DNA from: Paenibacillus castaneae
GTDB lineage: Bacteria; Bacillota; Bacilli; Paenibacillales; Paenibacillaceae
Assembly (NCBI RefSeq): GCF_002884445.1
Contig: NZ_KZ614144.1
Coordinates: forward strand, 1,654,202-1,718,201
DNA length: 64,000 bases
Direction: 5' to 3'
Shown here one piece after another: positions 34,173 through 41,990 of this stretch. The position numbers and the translations under genes were made by a program. The number at the start of each line of letters is the position of its first letter. Within the stretch, counting starts at the first letter, position 1. The notes under the pieces are model-generated. The model made no database searches. It was not told the origin of the DNA and saw nothing but the letters and a program-made list of their open reading frames with translations.

Positions 34173-35855
34173 TTACACTTCGATAATAATGGGCAGGATC
34201 ATCGGTCTTCTCTTCGTTTTAGCATACACATACTTGCTAGTTGATTCCTTGATTTTATGCTTCAGAATCGACCATTTCCCATCATTTCCTTTCTCCTGGA
34301 GGTCTCCGATTGTTTTAACAACCAGCTTGCCTACTTCATTGAGGAGGGTTTCTGATTCTCTAACAAAAATAAATCCACGGCTAATGATGTCGGGTCCAGA
34401 TAGAATGACACTCTCCGTTCGACTTAACGTAATGACGATTACAAGAATTCCATCCTCGGCAAGATGCTTGCGATCACGCAAGATGATGTTTCCTACATCT
34501 CCGATTCCTAATCCATCCACAAGCGTATTCCCGGCCATAATTTTGCGATTCTGTTGAATATGCCCTTCTGCAATGTCTAAGACATCACCATTATTTAGGA
34601 TGAAGATCTGTTCTTTCTCGATACCGACGGATTCAGCCAACTGCTTATGCTGGTACAGCATCCGATATTCTCCGTGAATTGGAACAAAGTACTTAGGTTT
34701 CATCAACGTTAGCATCAGCTTGAGCTCTTCCTGACTGCCATGACCGGATACATGCATGCCTGTCGCAGCACCCGCCCCATGAATAACGTGTGCACCAAGC
34801 ATATACAGATGGTTCAGCATGTTCGCTACGTTTCTTTCATTGCCGGGGATGGGGGAAGAAGCTAATATAACCGTGTCATCGGGCATTATTTCAATATGAG
34901 GATAGGTTGAGCTGGCAAGACGGGAAAGAGCGGCCATCGGCTCTCCTTGGCTTCCCGTACATAATACAGCTACCTGCTCCCGAGACAGCTCATTTGCTTC
35001 TTTTGCTTCAATCAACATCCCATCAGGTATATTTAAATACCCTAGGTCTAATGCAATCGTGACTACATTGATCATGCTTCTTCCAAGCAATAGCAGCTTG
35101 CGATTTGTAGCGATAGCAGCATCCACAACCTGCTGCAAACGGCTTACATTGGATGCAAACGTGGATAAAAATATTTTGTTCTCAGCCTTTTGAAAGGCTT
35201 CCTTAATCCGTTCTCCTACCAGCTTCTCTGAAGGAGTAAATCCGGGTCGTTCTGCATTCGTACTTTCGGATAATAATGCGAGTACCCCTTTTTCCCCGAT
35301 GCGTGCCATCTTGTGAATGTCGGGAAATTGCTTATTTGAGGGGGAAAGATCAAATTTGAAATCACCAGTATGTACAACCGTGCCCTCCGGGGTATCAATA
35401 ACTACACCAACACAATCGGGGATGCTGTGATTCGTACGGAAAAAAGTAAGCTTCAGACTTCCTAGCTCGATCGAGGAATCGGATTTAATTTCATAAAGGC
35501 TTACATTGCTGAGACGATGCTCTTTCATCTTTCCTTTAATTAATCCGAGCGTAAGGCTCGTTCCATACACGGGAATATTTAGCTGCTTCAAAAAATAAGG
35601 GATGCCGCCAATGTGGTCTTCGTGTCCATGGGTAACGATTAAAGCGCGGACCTTATCTTTCTTTTCTAATAAGTACGAAATGTCAGGAATAATCAAATCG
35701 ATGCCAAGAAGACTCTCATCGGGAAATTTAGATCCGCAATCAATGACCAGGATGTCATCCTCATATTGAACAACATACATATTTTTGCCTATTTCATATA
35801 CGCCGCCTAGTGCGAAGATCGAGAGTTTATTCGTTCCTGCCTTCTTCTTATCCAC
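34173..35855 (-). CDS. Ribonuclease J
   Basis: A 5'-3' exo/endoribonuclease of the metallo-beta-lactamase superfamily, acting in mRNA decay and rRNA maturation. The 560 residues have THGHEDHIGG (zinc ligands H76, H78, D80, H81), then HTGDFKFD. The beta-CASP part has LSESTNAERPG, STFASNVSRLQQ and GAATGMHVSGHGSQEEL, with the late His motif MKPKYFVPIHGEYRM. A C-terminal domain follows. I choose GTG 35855 (MDKKKAG) since GGAGGG lies 7 nt before it; an in-frame TTG at 35885 lacks one. Most Firmicutes have J1 and J2, and I cannot tell which this is. Its upstream region is occupied by the 52-bp repeat array. Confidence 0.93.
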   Translation of the reverse strand: MDKKKAGTNKLSIFALGGVYEIGKNMYVVQYEDDILVIDCGSKFPDESLLGIDLIIPDISYLLEKKDKVRALIVTHGHEDHIGGIPYFLKQLNIPVYGTSLTLGLIKGKMKEHRLSNVSLYEIKSDSSIELGSLKLTFFRTNHSIPDCVGVVIDTPEGTVVHTGDFKFDLSPSNKQFPDIHKMARIGEKGVLALLSESTNAERPGFTPSEKLVGERIKEAFQKAENKIFLSTFASNVSRLQQVVDAAIATNRKLLLLGRSMINVVTIALDLGYLNIPDGMLIEAKEANELSREQVAVLCTGSQGEPMAALSRLASSTYPHIEIMPDDTVILASSPIPGNERNVANMLNHLYMLGAHVIHGAGAATGMHVSGHGSQEELKLMLTLMKPKYFVPIHGEYRMLYQHKQLAESVGIEKEQIFILNNGDVLDIAEGHIQQNRKIMAGNTLVDGLGIGDVGNIILRDRKHLAEDGILVIVITLSRTESVILSGPDIISRGFIFVRESETLLNEVGKLVVKTIGDLQEKGNDGKWSILKHKIKESTSKYVYAKTKRRPMILPIIIEV

Positions 35856-36007
35856 AGTTGTTCCCTCCGGTGTCCATTTATTCAAAATGATCAGGTATTA
35901 GTAAAATAGAACCCTATTCAATGAAGCAGGGTTTATTTATATGGATTACACTTTCTGACTGGCTTATATTGTCTCAAAGTTTTTAATCTATACATTTTGA
36001 GCTGTTC

Positions 36008-37171
36008 GAGCGGCGAATGTGATGCAGAAGTGCAGCACATAGAGCGCGGAGCGGCGGTGGCGGGGCAAATGTGATGCAGAAGTGCAGCACATGGAGCGCG
36101 TAGCGGTGGTGGTGCGGCGAATGTGATGCAGAAGTGCAGCACATAGAGCGCGTAGCGGCGGTGGTGGGGCGAATGTGATGCAGAAATGCAGCACATAGAG
36201 CGCGGAGCGGCAGCGGTGAGGCGAATGTGCTGCAGAAATGCAGCACATGGAGTGTGGAGCGGCGGTGGAGCGGCGAATGTGCTGCAGAAATGCAGCACTT
36301 GGAGCGTGGAGCAGCGGCGGCGCGGCAAATGTGATGCAGAAATGCAGCACATGGAGCGCGTAGCGGCGGTGGCGGGGCGAATGTGATGCAGAAATGCAGC
36401 ACATGGAGCGCGGAGCAGCGGCGGCGCGGCGAATGTGCTGCAGAAGTGCAGCACATGGAGCGCGGAGCGGCGGCGGTGCGGCGAATGTGCTGCAGAAATG
36501 CAGCACCTGGAGCGCGGAGCGGCGGTGGAGCGGCGAATGTGATGCAGAAGTGCAGCACATAGAGCGCGGAGCGGCGGCGGCGCGGCGAATGTGCTGCAGA
36601 AGTGCAGCACATGGAGCGCGGAGCGGCGGCGGTGCGGCGAATGTGCTGCAGAAATGCAGCACATGGAGCGCGGAGCGGCGGTGGTGGGGCGAATGTGATG
36701 CAGAAATGCAGCACATGGAGCGCGGAGCGGCGGTGGTGCGGCGAATGTGATGCAGAAATGCAGCACATGGAGCGCGGAGCGGCTGTGGCGGGGCGAATGT
36801 AATGCAGAAATGCAGCACATGGAGCGCGGAGCGGCGGCGGCGCGGCAAATGTGCTGCAGAAGTGCAGCACATGGAGCGAGGAGCGGCGGTGGCGGGGCGA
36901 ATGTGATGCAGAAGTGCAGCAAATGGAGCGCGGAGCGGCGGTGGTGGGGCGAATGTGATGCAGAAGTGCAGCACATGGAGCGCGTAGCGGCGGTCGAGCG
37001 GCGAATGTGATGCAAAAGTGCAGCACATAGAGCGCGTAGCGGCGGCGGTGAGGCGAATGTGATGCAGAAGTGCAGCACATGGAGCGCGTAGCGGCGGTAG
37101 TGGGGCTAATGTGCTGCAGAAATGCAGCAGATGGAGCGCGGAGCGGCTGCCGAGCGGCGAATGTGATGCAG
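36008..37171. repeat. Tandem array of a 52-bp repeat, 22 full copies plus partial ends
   Basis: Units start at 36021 and recur every 52 bp without exception to 37165, where a 7-nt partial copy ends the array; 13 nt of a partial copy precede it. Each unit has GATGCAG or GCTGCAG, AARTGCAGCACATGGAG, CGCGGAGCGG, then CGGTGGTGCGGCGAATGT. Units differ at a few fixed positions, and units 9 (36437) and 12 (36593) are identical. With the C variant, GTGCTGCA and TGCAGCAC form a perfect 8-bp stem on a GAAA or GAAG loop; with the A variant one pair is lost. The array is much richer in G+C than its surroundings. It fills most of the region between rnj and the divergent GH43 gene. There are no unique spacers, so it is not CRISPR. 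Function is unknown. Confidence 0.97.
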
Positions 37172-37245
37172 ATAGATAATGATTGTTACATGCAAGAATC
37201 TTCTTTTCTCTATTGATAAAAAATTGATGGGTTGTATTTACTTAA

Positions 37246-37271
37246 TGTAAGCGCTAAACTCTAGATATGAT
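37246..37271 (+). promoter_or_regulatory. cre-like site and -10 of the GH43 gene
   Basis: TGTAAGCGCTAAAC (37246-37259) is close to the CcpA operator consensus TGWNANCGNTNWCA. A -10-like TATGAT follows at 37266-37271. The cre covers the spot where the -35 would be, so bound CcpA should block RNA polymerase. Confidence 0.6.
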
Positions 37272-37430
37272 GTAAAAATAATGTTTTTATATGTGAAGAA
37301 ATATTTAATGATTCCATATATAAAACAGAAAGTTTTATTCAGTAGAATTGCTCTACTAATGAAAGATTTTGTTAAGCACAGCTCTAGCAATCATGACAAA
37401 TCAATTAAAAACAATTTGGAGGAAACCATT

Positions 37431-38414
37431 ATGAATCCAGTTATTAAACCTAATCAACCACTAGTTACTCATATCTATACTGCCGATCCATCCGCTCATG
37501 TATTTGAGGGCAAAATTTATATTTACCCGTCACATGACCTTGATCATGACGGTCCAGATAATGACAATGGGGATCAGTACGCAATGGAGGATTATCATGT
37601 CCTGTCTATGGATAACTTCGATTCTCCTGTGGTAGATCATGGTGAGGCCCTTCATCTGAAGGATATCCCTTGGGCTTCTAAACAGCTTTGGGCACCGGAT
37701 GCTGCTTATAAAAACGATACCTATTATCTGTTTTTTCCTGCGCGAGATCATGATGGTATTTTTCGAATCGGAGTTGCTACGAGCGCTTCGCCAGCCGGAC
37801 CTTTTACACCGCAATCGTCTTATATCGAAGGCAGCTTCAGCATCGACCCTGCTGTGTTCATAGATGACAACAATCAGGCTTATATGTATTTCGGAGGTCT
37901 ATGGGGCGGACAACTGGAAAAATGGCAGAATGGCGCTTTCGATGCGGATACGACGGGGCCGGATGCGGATGCACCTGCTCTTGGTCCAATAGTCGCTCAG
38001 ATGAGCGAGGATATGCTTTCGTTTCAAGCTGATCCTCAGGAAATTTCGATTGTCGATGAGAACGGCAGCCCGATTCTTGCAGGCGACGAAGATCGGCGTT
38101 ATTTCGAGGGTCCATGGGTACACAAGTACAATGATTTGTATTACCTTTCCTACTCCACCGGTACCACGCACAAGCTGGTTTATGCCGTCAGCGAGAACCC
38201 GATGGGCCCTTATACATTTAAGGGGACGATCTTAACGCCAGTTATCGGCTGGACAACTCACCACTCTATCGTTCAGTTCGAAGAAAAATGGTATTTGTTC
38301 TATCACGACTGTTCGCTGTCGGAAGGCGTTAACCATAAGCGCTGCGTCAAATATACGGAATTGCATTACAACGAAGATGGTACGATTCAAACGATTGACC
38401 CTTATCAAAAGTAA
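37431..38414 (+). CDS. Glycoside hydrolase family 43 enzyme
   Basis: A 327-residue five-bladed propeller enzyme of the arabinofuranosidase/xylosidase type, with no signal peptide, hence probably cytoplasmic and acting on imported oligosaccharides. GH43 signatures are THIYTADPSAHVFEGKIYIY (first-blade Asp), LWAPDAAYKNDTYYLFFPA, GSFSIDPAVFIDD (second Asp), FEGPWVHKYNDLYYLSYS (acid Glu) and HHSIVQF. ATG 37431 follows TTGGAGGAAA; the upstream in-frame ATG at 37281 would add 50 AT-rich codons with no homology I can see. It has its own cre-controlled promoter and is separate from the LacI locus. Confidence 0.88.
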   Translation: MNPVIKPNQPLVTHIYTADPSAHVFEGKIYIYPSHDLDHDGPDNDNGDQYAMEDYHVLSMDNFDSPVVDHGEALHLKDIPWASKQLWAPDAAYKNDTYYLFFPARDHDGIFRIGVATSASPAGPFTPQSSYIEGSFSIDPAVFIDDNNQAYMYFGGLWGGQLEKWQNGAFDADTTGPDADAPALGPIVAQMSEDMLSFQADPQEISIVDENGSPILAGDEDRRYFEGPWVHKYNDLYYLSYSTGTTHKLVYAVSENPMGPYTFKGTILTPVIGWTTHHSIVQFEEKWYLFYHDCSLSEGVNHKRCVKYTELHYNEDGTIQTIDPYQK

Positions 38415-38587
38415 AAACACTTTAATGGCAGAAGTTATCATAAAAAAATAATAATAGCGAAATAAATGAGCAGTATCTTGATAACGAACCTGGTACTGTG
38501 GTCTGATATCGCGGAATAATAAAATATTATTGCACTTCATCGCAGAAGATTAGCCCAATTTACAAGAAAGCAATCTCTGGCCTCATA

Positions 38588-38620
38588 CGAAAGCCCGACC
38601 TTATTAAGGTCGGGCTTTCG
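38588..38620. terminator. Perfect hairpin after the GH43 gene
   Basis: CGAAAGCCCGACCTT and AAGGTCGGGCTTTCG pair around ATT-type loop bases. No T-run follows, and it is 174 nt from the stop codon, so it may be a weak terminator or a repeat relic. Confidence 0.55.
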
Positions 38621-38799
38621 AGTGAGAGAGCAGTTCTTTATGACCCATGCACTTATATCAGCAAGTATTCGCCTAGGCGACGAAACCATGTGAAATGGTA
38701 ATGCGAAATGCTGGAATTGAAGAAGCTTGCTGATGCATAGGACATAGCGGTAAGAAATAGTTTATCCATTTATGATCAAATTGAGCTGCAAAAGTAAAG

Positions 38800-38837
38800 T
38801 TGGAAACGTTTCAAATTTAGTATTGAAACGTTTCCAA
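38800..38837. promoter_or_regulatory. Pair of LacI-type operators in front of the regulator gene
   Basis: TTGGAAACGTTTCAA (38800-38814) and TTGAAACGTTTCCAA (38823-38837) are pseudopalindromes with the central CG of LacI-family operators, placed head to head 23 bp apart. The same sequence recurs before the transporter operon. Confidence 0.85.
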
Positions 38838-38851
38838 CTTGATGTTATTAT
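38823..38851 (+). promoter_or_regulatory. Sigma-A promoter of the lacI-type gene
   Basis: TTGAAA (38823-38828), a 17-bp spacer and TATTAT (38846-38851). The second operator covers the -35, so the regulator should repress itself. Confidence 0.75.
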
Positions 38852-38885
38852 ACATGTATTAGAAATATGTAAGCGGAGGTCAATC

Positions 38886-39854
38886 ATGTCTGGTATAAAA
38901 GATGTCGCAATCTTGGCGGGGGTGGCTGTCGGCACCGTATCAAGGGTAATTAACAATACCGGAGCTGTGAAACCGGAGACTCGAAGGAAAGTTAAAGCTG
39001 CTATTGAACAATTAAATTATGTACCGAATGAAGTAGCGCGTAATTTTAAAATGCAAAAATCAAAAATGGTGGCCTTAATGCTTCCAAGCATATGGCATCC
39101 TTTTTTCTCTGAGCTTGCTTATTATATTGAGGATGAGCTCGATCGTGAAGGATACAAGCTCATGCTTTGCAACAGCGGGGGCAAGCCAGAGAAAGAGCTT
39201 TACTATTTGGATATGCTAGAGCAAAACAAGGTAGCAGGGATTGTCGGAATTACGTACAACGACATCGAGAATAATGTGAGCACGGATATTCCGATCATTA
39301 GTATCGACCGCCATTTCAGTAAGAAAATCACCTGCGTGACGTCTGATAATTTCGAAGGCGGTCGCCTTGCATTGAGAGAGCTTGTTAAGGCAGGATCGAA
39401 AAAACCAGCATTTATGGGCAGTGTTACTTCGGTTTTCAGTGAAACCATGAATAGAAGAGAGGGCTTCGTCCAAGAGGCCGAGGCGCTCGGAGTCGAATAT
39501 ATCGTTTATGAGGAATCGGATCCGGTTCAAGACGATGAATCCTATTACGGAAATTTTATTAAACGCTATCAAGATGTGGATGGTGTTTTTGCAATAACAG
39601 ATATGTTTGCTGCCAAATATATTGAATATGCAAAACAGCAAGGCATTCGCGTTCCAGAAGACGTTAAGGTCATCGGGTATGATGGAATTCAAGATCACAC
39701 GTATTTCCATCCGGTAATATCGACGATTCGTCAGCCGGTAGAAGAAATGGCTCGACTTGCAATAAAGCTGCTTTTCAAAAAAATTGAAGGCGAGACATTA
39801 GATAGAGACACTTATCGGATCCCTATCACATTTAGAAAAGGAGAAACCACTTAA
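38886..39854 (+). CDS. LacI-family transcriptional regulator of the fructan locus
   Basis: A 322-residue repressor. The N-terminal helix-turn-helix and hinge are clear (IKDVAILAGVAVGTVSRVIN, then NTGAVKPETRRKV, NYVPNEVAR). The periplasmic-binding-like effector domain follows, with FVQEAEALGVEYIV, DGVFAITDMFAAKY and VKVIGYDG. ATG 38886 follows GCGGAGG; an upstream in-frame ATG at 38772 lies before the promoter and cannot be used. Four matching operators, two before this gene and two before the transporter operon, suggest self-repression and repression of the downstream genes. The inducer is probably sucrose, fructose or a phosphorylated form, judging by the neighbours. Confidence 0.92.
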   Translation: MSGIKDVAILAGVAVGTVSRVINNTGAVKPETRRKVKAAIEQLNYVPNEVARNFKMQKSKMVALMLPSIWHPFFSELAYYIEDELDREGYKLMLCNSGGKPEKELYYLDMLEQNKVAGIVGITYNDIENNVSTDIPIISIDRHFSKKITCVTSDNFEGGRLALRELVKAGSKKPAFMGSVTSVFSETMNRREGFVQEAEALGVEYIVYEESDPVQDDESYYGNFIKRYQDVDGVFAITDMFAAKYIEYAKQQGIRVPEDVKVIGYDGIQDHTYFHPVISTIRQPVEEMARLAIKLLFKKIEGETLDRDTYRIPITFRKGETT

Positions 39855-39888
39855 TGTTTTATAGTTAAGTGGAAAGTCTTTTGCTAAA

Positions 39889-39923
39889 TTGGAAACGTTT
39901 CAACTGAATTGGAAACGTTTCAT
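39889..39923. promoter_or_regulatory. Two LacI-type operators upstream of the transporter operon
   Basis: TTGGAAACGTTTCAA (39889-39903) and TTGGAAACGTTTCAT (39909-39923), 20 bp centre to centre and in the same orientation. They match the autoregulatory pair before the lacI-type gene. Confidence 0.85.
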
Positions 39924-39974
39924 ATTTCACTTCAATGCTTTATCAATATCATCATGGGAATCATATTATCGATT

Positions 39975-39988
39975 TGTAAGCGTTCACT
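39975..39988 (+). promoter_or_regulatory. cre-like site at the start of the transporter operon
   Basis: TGTAAGCGTTCACT resembles the CcpA operator. It lies 6 bp after a -10-like TATTAT (39964-39969), around the expected transcription start. Confidence 0.55.
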
Positions 39989-40023
39989 CTGGATGTGATT
40001 AGTTCATTAATGGGGGAGATCAG

Positions 40024-40986
40024 ATGAGTTTGACAACAAAAGAATTATCTAATACGAGATTGGAGGGTAATTCAAAGATAAAGAGCAAAACGTGGATCCA
40101 GATTAAACGAAACTACGAATTGTATTTGTTCTTGCTTCCGGTCGTTTTGTTGTATCTCGTATTTAGATACTATCCGATGTACGGAGTTCAAATTGCTTTT
40201 AAAGATTTTACACCGAGCAAAGGAATATGGGGTAGTGAGTGGGTTGCATTAGAGCATTTCATCCGGTTTTTTGAATCTTATAATTTTTGGGCCATTATTA
40301 AGAACACGCTTTCTTTAAGCTTTCTATCGCTTCTTTTCGGCTTTCCCACACCGATTATTGTGGCTCTTATGCTGAATCAGATAACGGCCAAAAGGTATAA
40401 AAAGTTTGTACAAACTGTTATTTACGCGCCGCATTTTATTTCCGTTGTCGTGCTTGTAGGGATGCTGAACGTCTTTTTGTCTCCGAACAGCGGTATGGTC
40501 AACCATATCATCACCCTTTTCGGAGGGGAACCGATTCTCTTTATGGCCGACTCAGGGTGGTTCCGTCCGCTTTACATCCTGTCAGGGATCTGGCAGGAAA
40601 CAGGCTTTGCGACAATTATTTATCTTGCAGCCTTGGCGGGTGTAAGTCCCGAGCTGCATGAAGCCGCCATTATGGATGGAGCTAGCAAGTGGAAGAGGAT
40701 ACTCAACGTAGATATTCCAGGCATTCTACCGACTATCATCATTCTGCTCGTACTTGCTCTTGGTAACATTATGAGCGTTGGGTTCGAGAAAGCCTTTTTG
40801 ATGCAGAGCGATCTTAATTATGACACATCAAATATCCTTCCAACTTACGTGTACGAGCAAGGGATTCAGAAAGCCCAGTACAGCTTCTCGGCTGCAATCG
40901 GATTGTTTAATTCGGTTATTAACATCATTTTATTGTTCGTCGTTAACCGTGTTGCCAAGAAATTAACAGAAACTAGTTTGTGGTAG
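40024..40986 (+). CDS. ABC sugar transporter permease (LplB-type)
   Basis: A 320-residue inner-membrane permease with six helices after a basic N-terminus. The EAA loop that docks the ATPase reads HEAAIMDGASKWKRILNVDI. Landmarks of the LplB/MalF-type group are YPMYGVQIAFKDF and VFLSPNSGMVN. ATG 40024 follows GGGGGAG. It pairs with the next permease and the lipoprotein. No ATPase gene is in the operon, so a shared MsmX-type ATPase encoded elsewhere probably drives it. Substrate is inferred from the GH32 and fructokinase genes to be fructan- or sucrose-derived. Confidence 0.9.
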   Translation: MSLTTKELSNTRLEGNSKIKSKTWIQIKRNYELYLFLLPVVLLYLVFRYYPMYGVQIAFKDFTPSKGIWGSEWVALEHFIRFFESYNFWAIIKNTLSLSFLSLLFGFPTPIIVALMLNQITAKRYKKFVQTVIYAPHFISVVVLVGMLNVFLSPNSGMVNHIITLFGGEPILFMADSGWFRPLYILSGIWQETGFATIIYLAALAGVSPELHEAAIMDGASKWKRILNVDIPGILPTIIILLVLALGNIMSVGFEKAFLMQSDLNYDTSNILPTYVYEQGIQKAQYSFSAAIGLFNSVINIILLFVVNRVAKKLTETSLW

Positions 40987-40999
40987 AGGTGGCGTACTA

Positions 41000-41899
41000 A
41001 TGAAAAGCTTGTTATTTAAAAGAAAAAGTAAAAGTGATTTTCTATTTGACCTGTTCAACTATTCGATTCTCACGATCGGCATGCTGTTAATTCTATACCC
41101 ATTGTTCTTTGTCCTTATCGCCTCATTTAGCGATCCTAATTACATTTATTCAGGTGATGTATGGCTTTTCCCAAAAGGATTTACGGTGGATGGTTATCAA
41201 CGTATCTTTAATGATGCTTCGATATGGATCGGATACGGAAACTCGATGCTCTATGCGACGTTAGGGACATTGATCAGCGTCTCTTTTACGCTCCTTGCAG
41301 CTTATCCGCTATCTCGTAAGGACTTTGTGGGAAGAAACTTGTTTATGTGGTTTTTTATGCTGACGATGTTTTTCAGCGGGGGATTGATTCCGACTTATCT
41401 GCTGATCAAGGATCTTGGCATGATTAATACAATCTGGGCGCTTGTCGTTCCGGGCGCAGCAGGCGTTTTCAACATTATTATCGTCCGAACATTTTTTCAG
41501 AGCACGATTCCTGATGAAATGCGGGAAGCCGCATTCATCGACGGCAGCACTAACACGAATTTTTTCTTTCAATTTGTTATTCCTCTCTCGAAACCGATTA
41601 TCGCGGTCATGGTGCTCTTTCATGTGGTAGGTTTCTGGAACGGCTTCTTCGACGCTCTTATTTATTTGAATGAAGAGGTGAAATACCCGCTCCAGCTGGT
41701 GCTTCGAAATATTCTCGTACAAAACCAGGTGAACTCAAACATGATGGTTGATGTGGAGTCATACGCTGCGAAATTGAGAGTTACAGAGTTGATTAAATAT
41801 GGGGTCATCATTGTCGCAAGTTTGCCGCTGCTTATACTGTATCCATTCCTTCAGCGGTATTTCGTAAAAGGCGTGATGATCGGTTCCATCAAAGGGTAG
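41000..41899 (+). CDS. ABC sugar transporter permease (YtcP-type)
   Basis: A 299-residue second permease with six helices. It has the family start YSILTIGMLLILYPLFFVLI, then SFSDPNYIYSGDVWLFPKGF, the EAA loop REAAFIDGSTNTNFFFQFVI and the C-terminal LQRYFVKGVMIGSIKG. It starts 14 nt after the first permease ends, preceded by AGAGGTGG. It forms the membrane channel with the LplB-type subunit. Confidence 0.9.
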   Translation: MKSLLFKRKSKSDFLFDLFNYSILTIGMLLILYPLFFVLIASFSDPNYIYSGDVWLFPKGFTVDGYQRIFNDASIWIGYGNSMLYATLGTLISVSFTLLAAYPLSRKDFVGRNLFMWFFMLTMFFSGGLIPTYLLIKDLGMINTIWALVVPGAAGVFNIIIVRTFFQSTIPDEMREAAFIDGSTNTNFFFQFVIPLSKPIIAVMVLFHVVGFWNGFFDALIYLNEEVKYPLQLVLRNILVQNQVNSNMMVDVESYAAKLRVTELIKYGVIIVASLPLLILYPFLQRYFVKGVMIGSIKG

Positions 41900-41990
41900 T
41901 TGCTGTATCGAGGTAATTCCCCGGGCAAGGCCTCTCGGGTGGGTTATAGATGAAAATTAGTTTGTCATAAAAAAGGAGGGCGCAGCAAAG

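Larger units (their letters stand above)
38415..38885 (+). other. Gap between the GH43 and lacI-type genes
   Basis: No gene is visible. It holds a perfect hairpin (38588-38620) and, at its end, the operator pair and promoter of the lacI-type gene. The rest is AT-rich with no pattern I recognise. Confidence 0.5.

Noticed and set aside
36186..37010. Plus-strand open frames of 66-118 codons in the array
   Set aside because: They exist only where units carry GCTGCAG instead of GATGCAG, so they are chance effects of the repeat variants.
35933..37080. Long minus-strand open frames of 346-381 codons in the array as real genes
   Set aside because: They follow from a stop-free GC-rich unit read in three phases. 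Three overlapping frames are equally open, starts lie inside repeats and no ribosome-binding site precedes them. I keep the point only as an observation.
36008..37171. The repeat array as a CRISPR array
   Set aside because: The whole 52-bp unit repeats and there are no unique spacers of constant size between short identical repeats. No cas genes are nearby.
37281..37430. N-terminal extension of the GH43 protein by 50 codons
   Set aside because: The region is AT-rich and without homology I recognise, and the strong GGAGG with ATG at 37431 fits the family start.
38588..38620. Perfect hairpin as an insertion-sequence end or attachment site
   Set aside because: No transposase, target duplication or second copy is seen. 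A weak terminator is the simpler reading.
38772..38885. N-terminal extension of the LacI-type regulator
   Set aside because: It would begin before the operator pair and the promoter, so it cannot be in the mRNA. The helix-turn-helix starts right at 38886.
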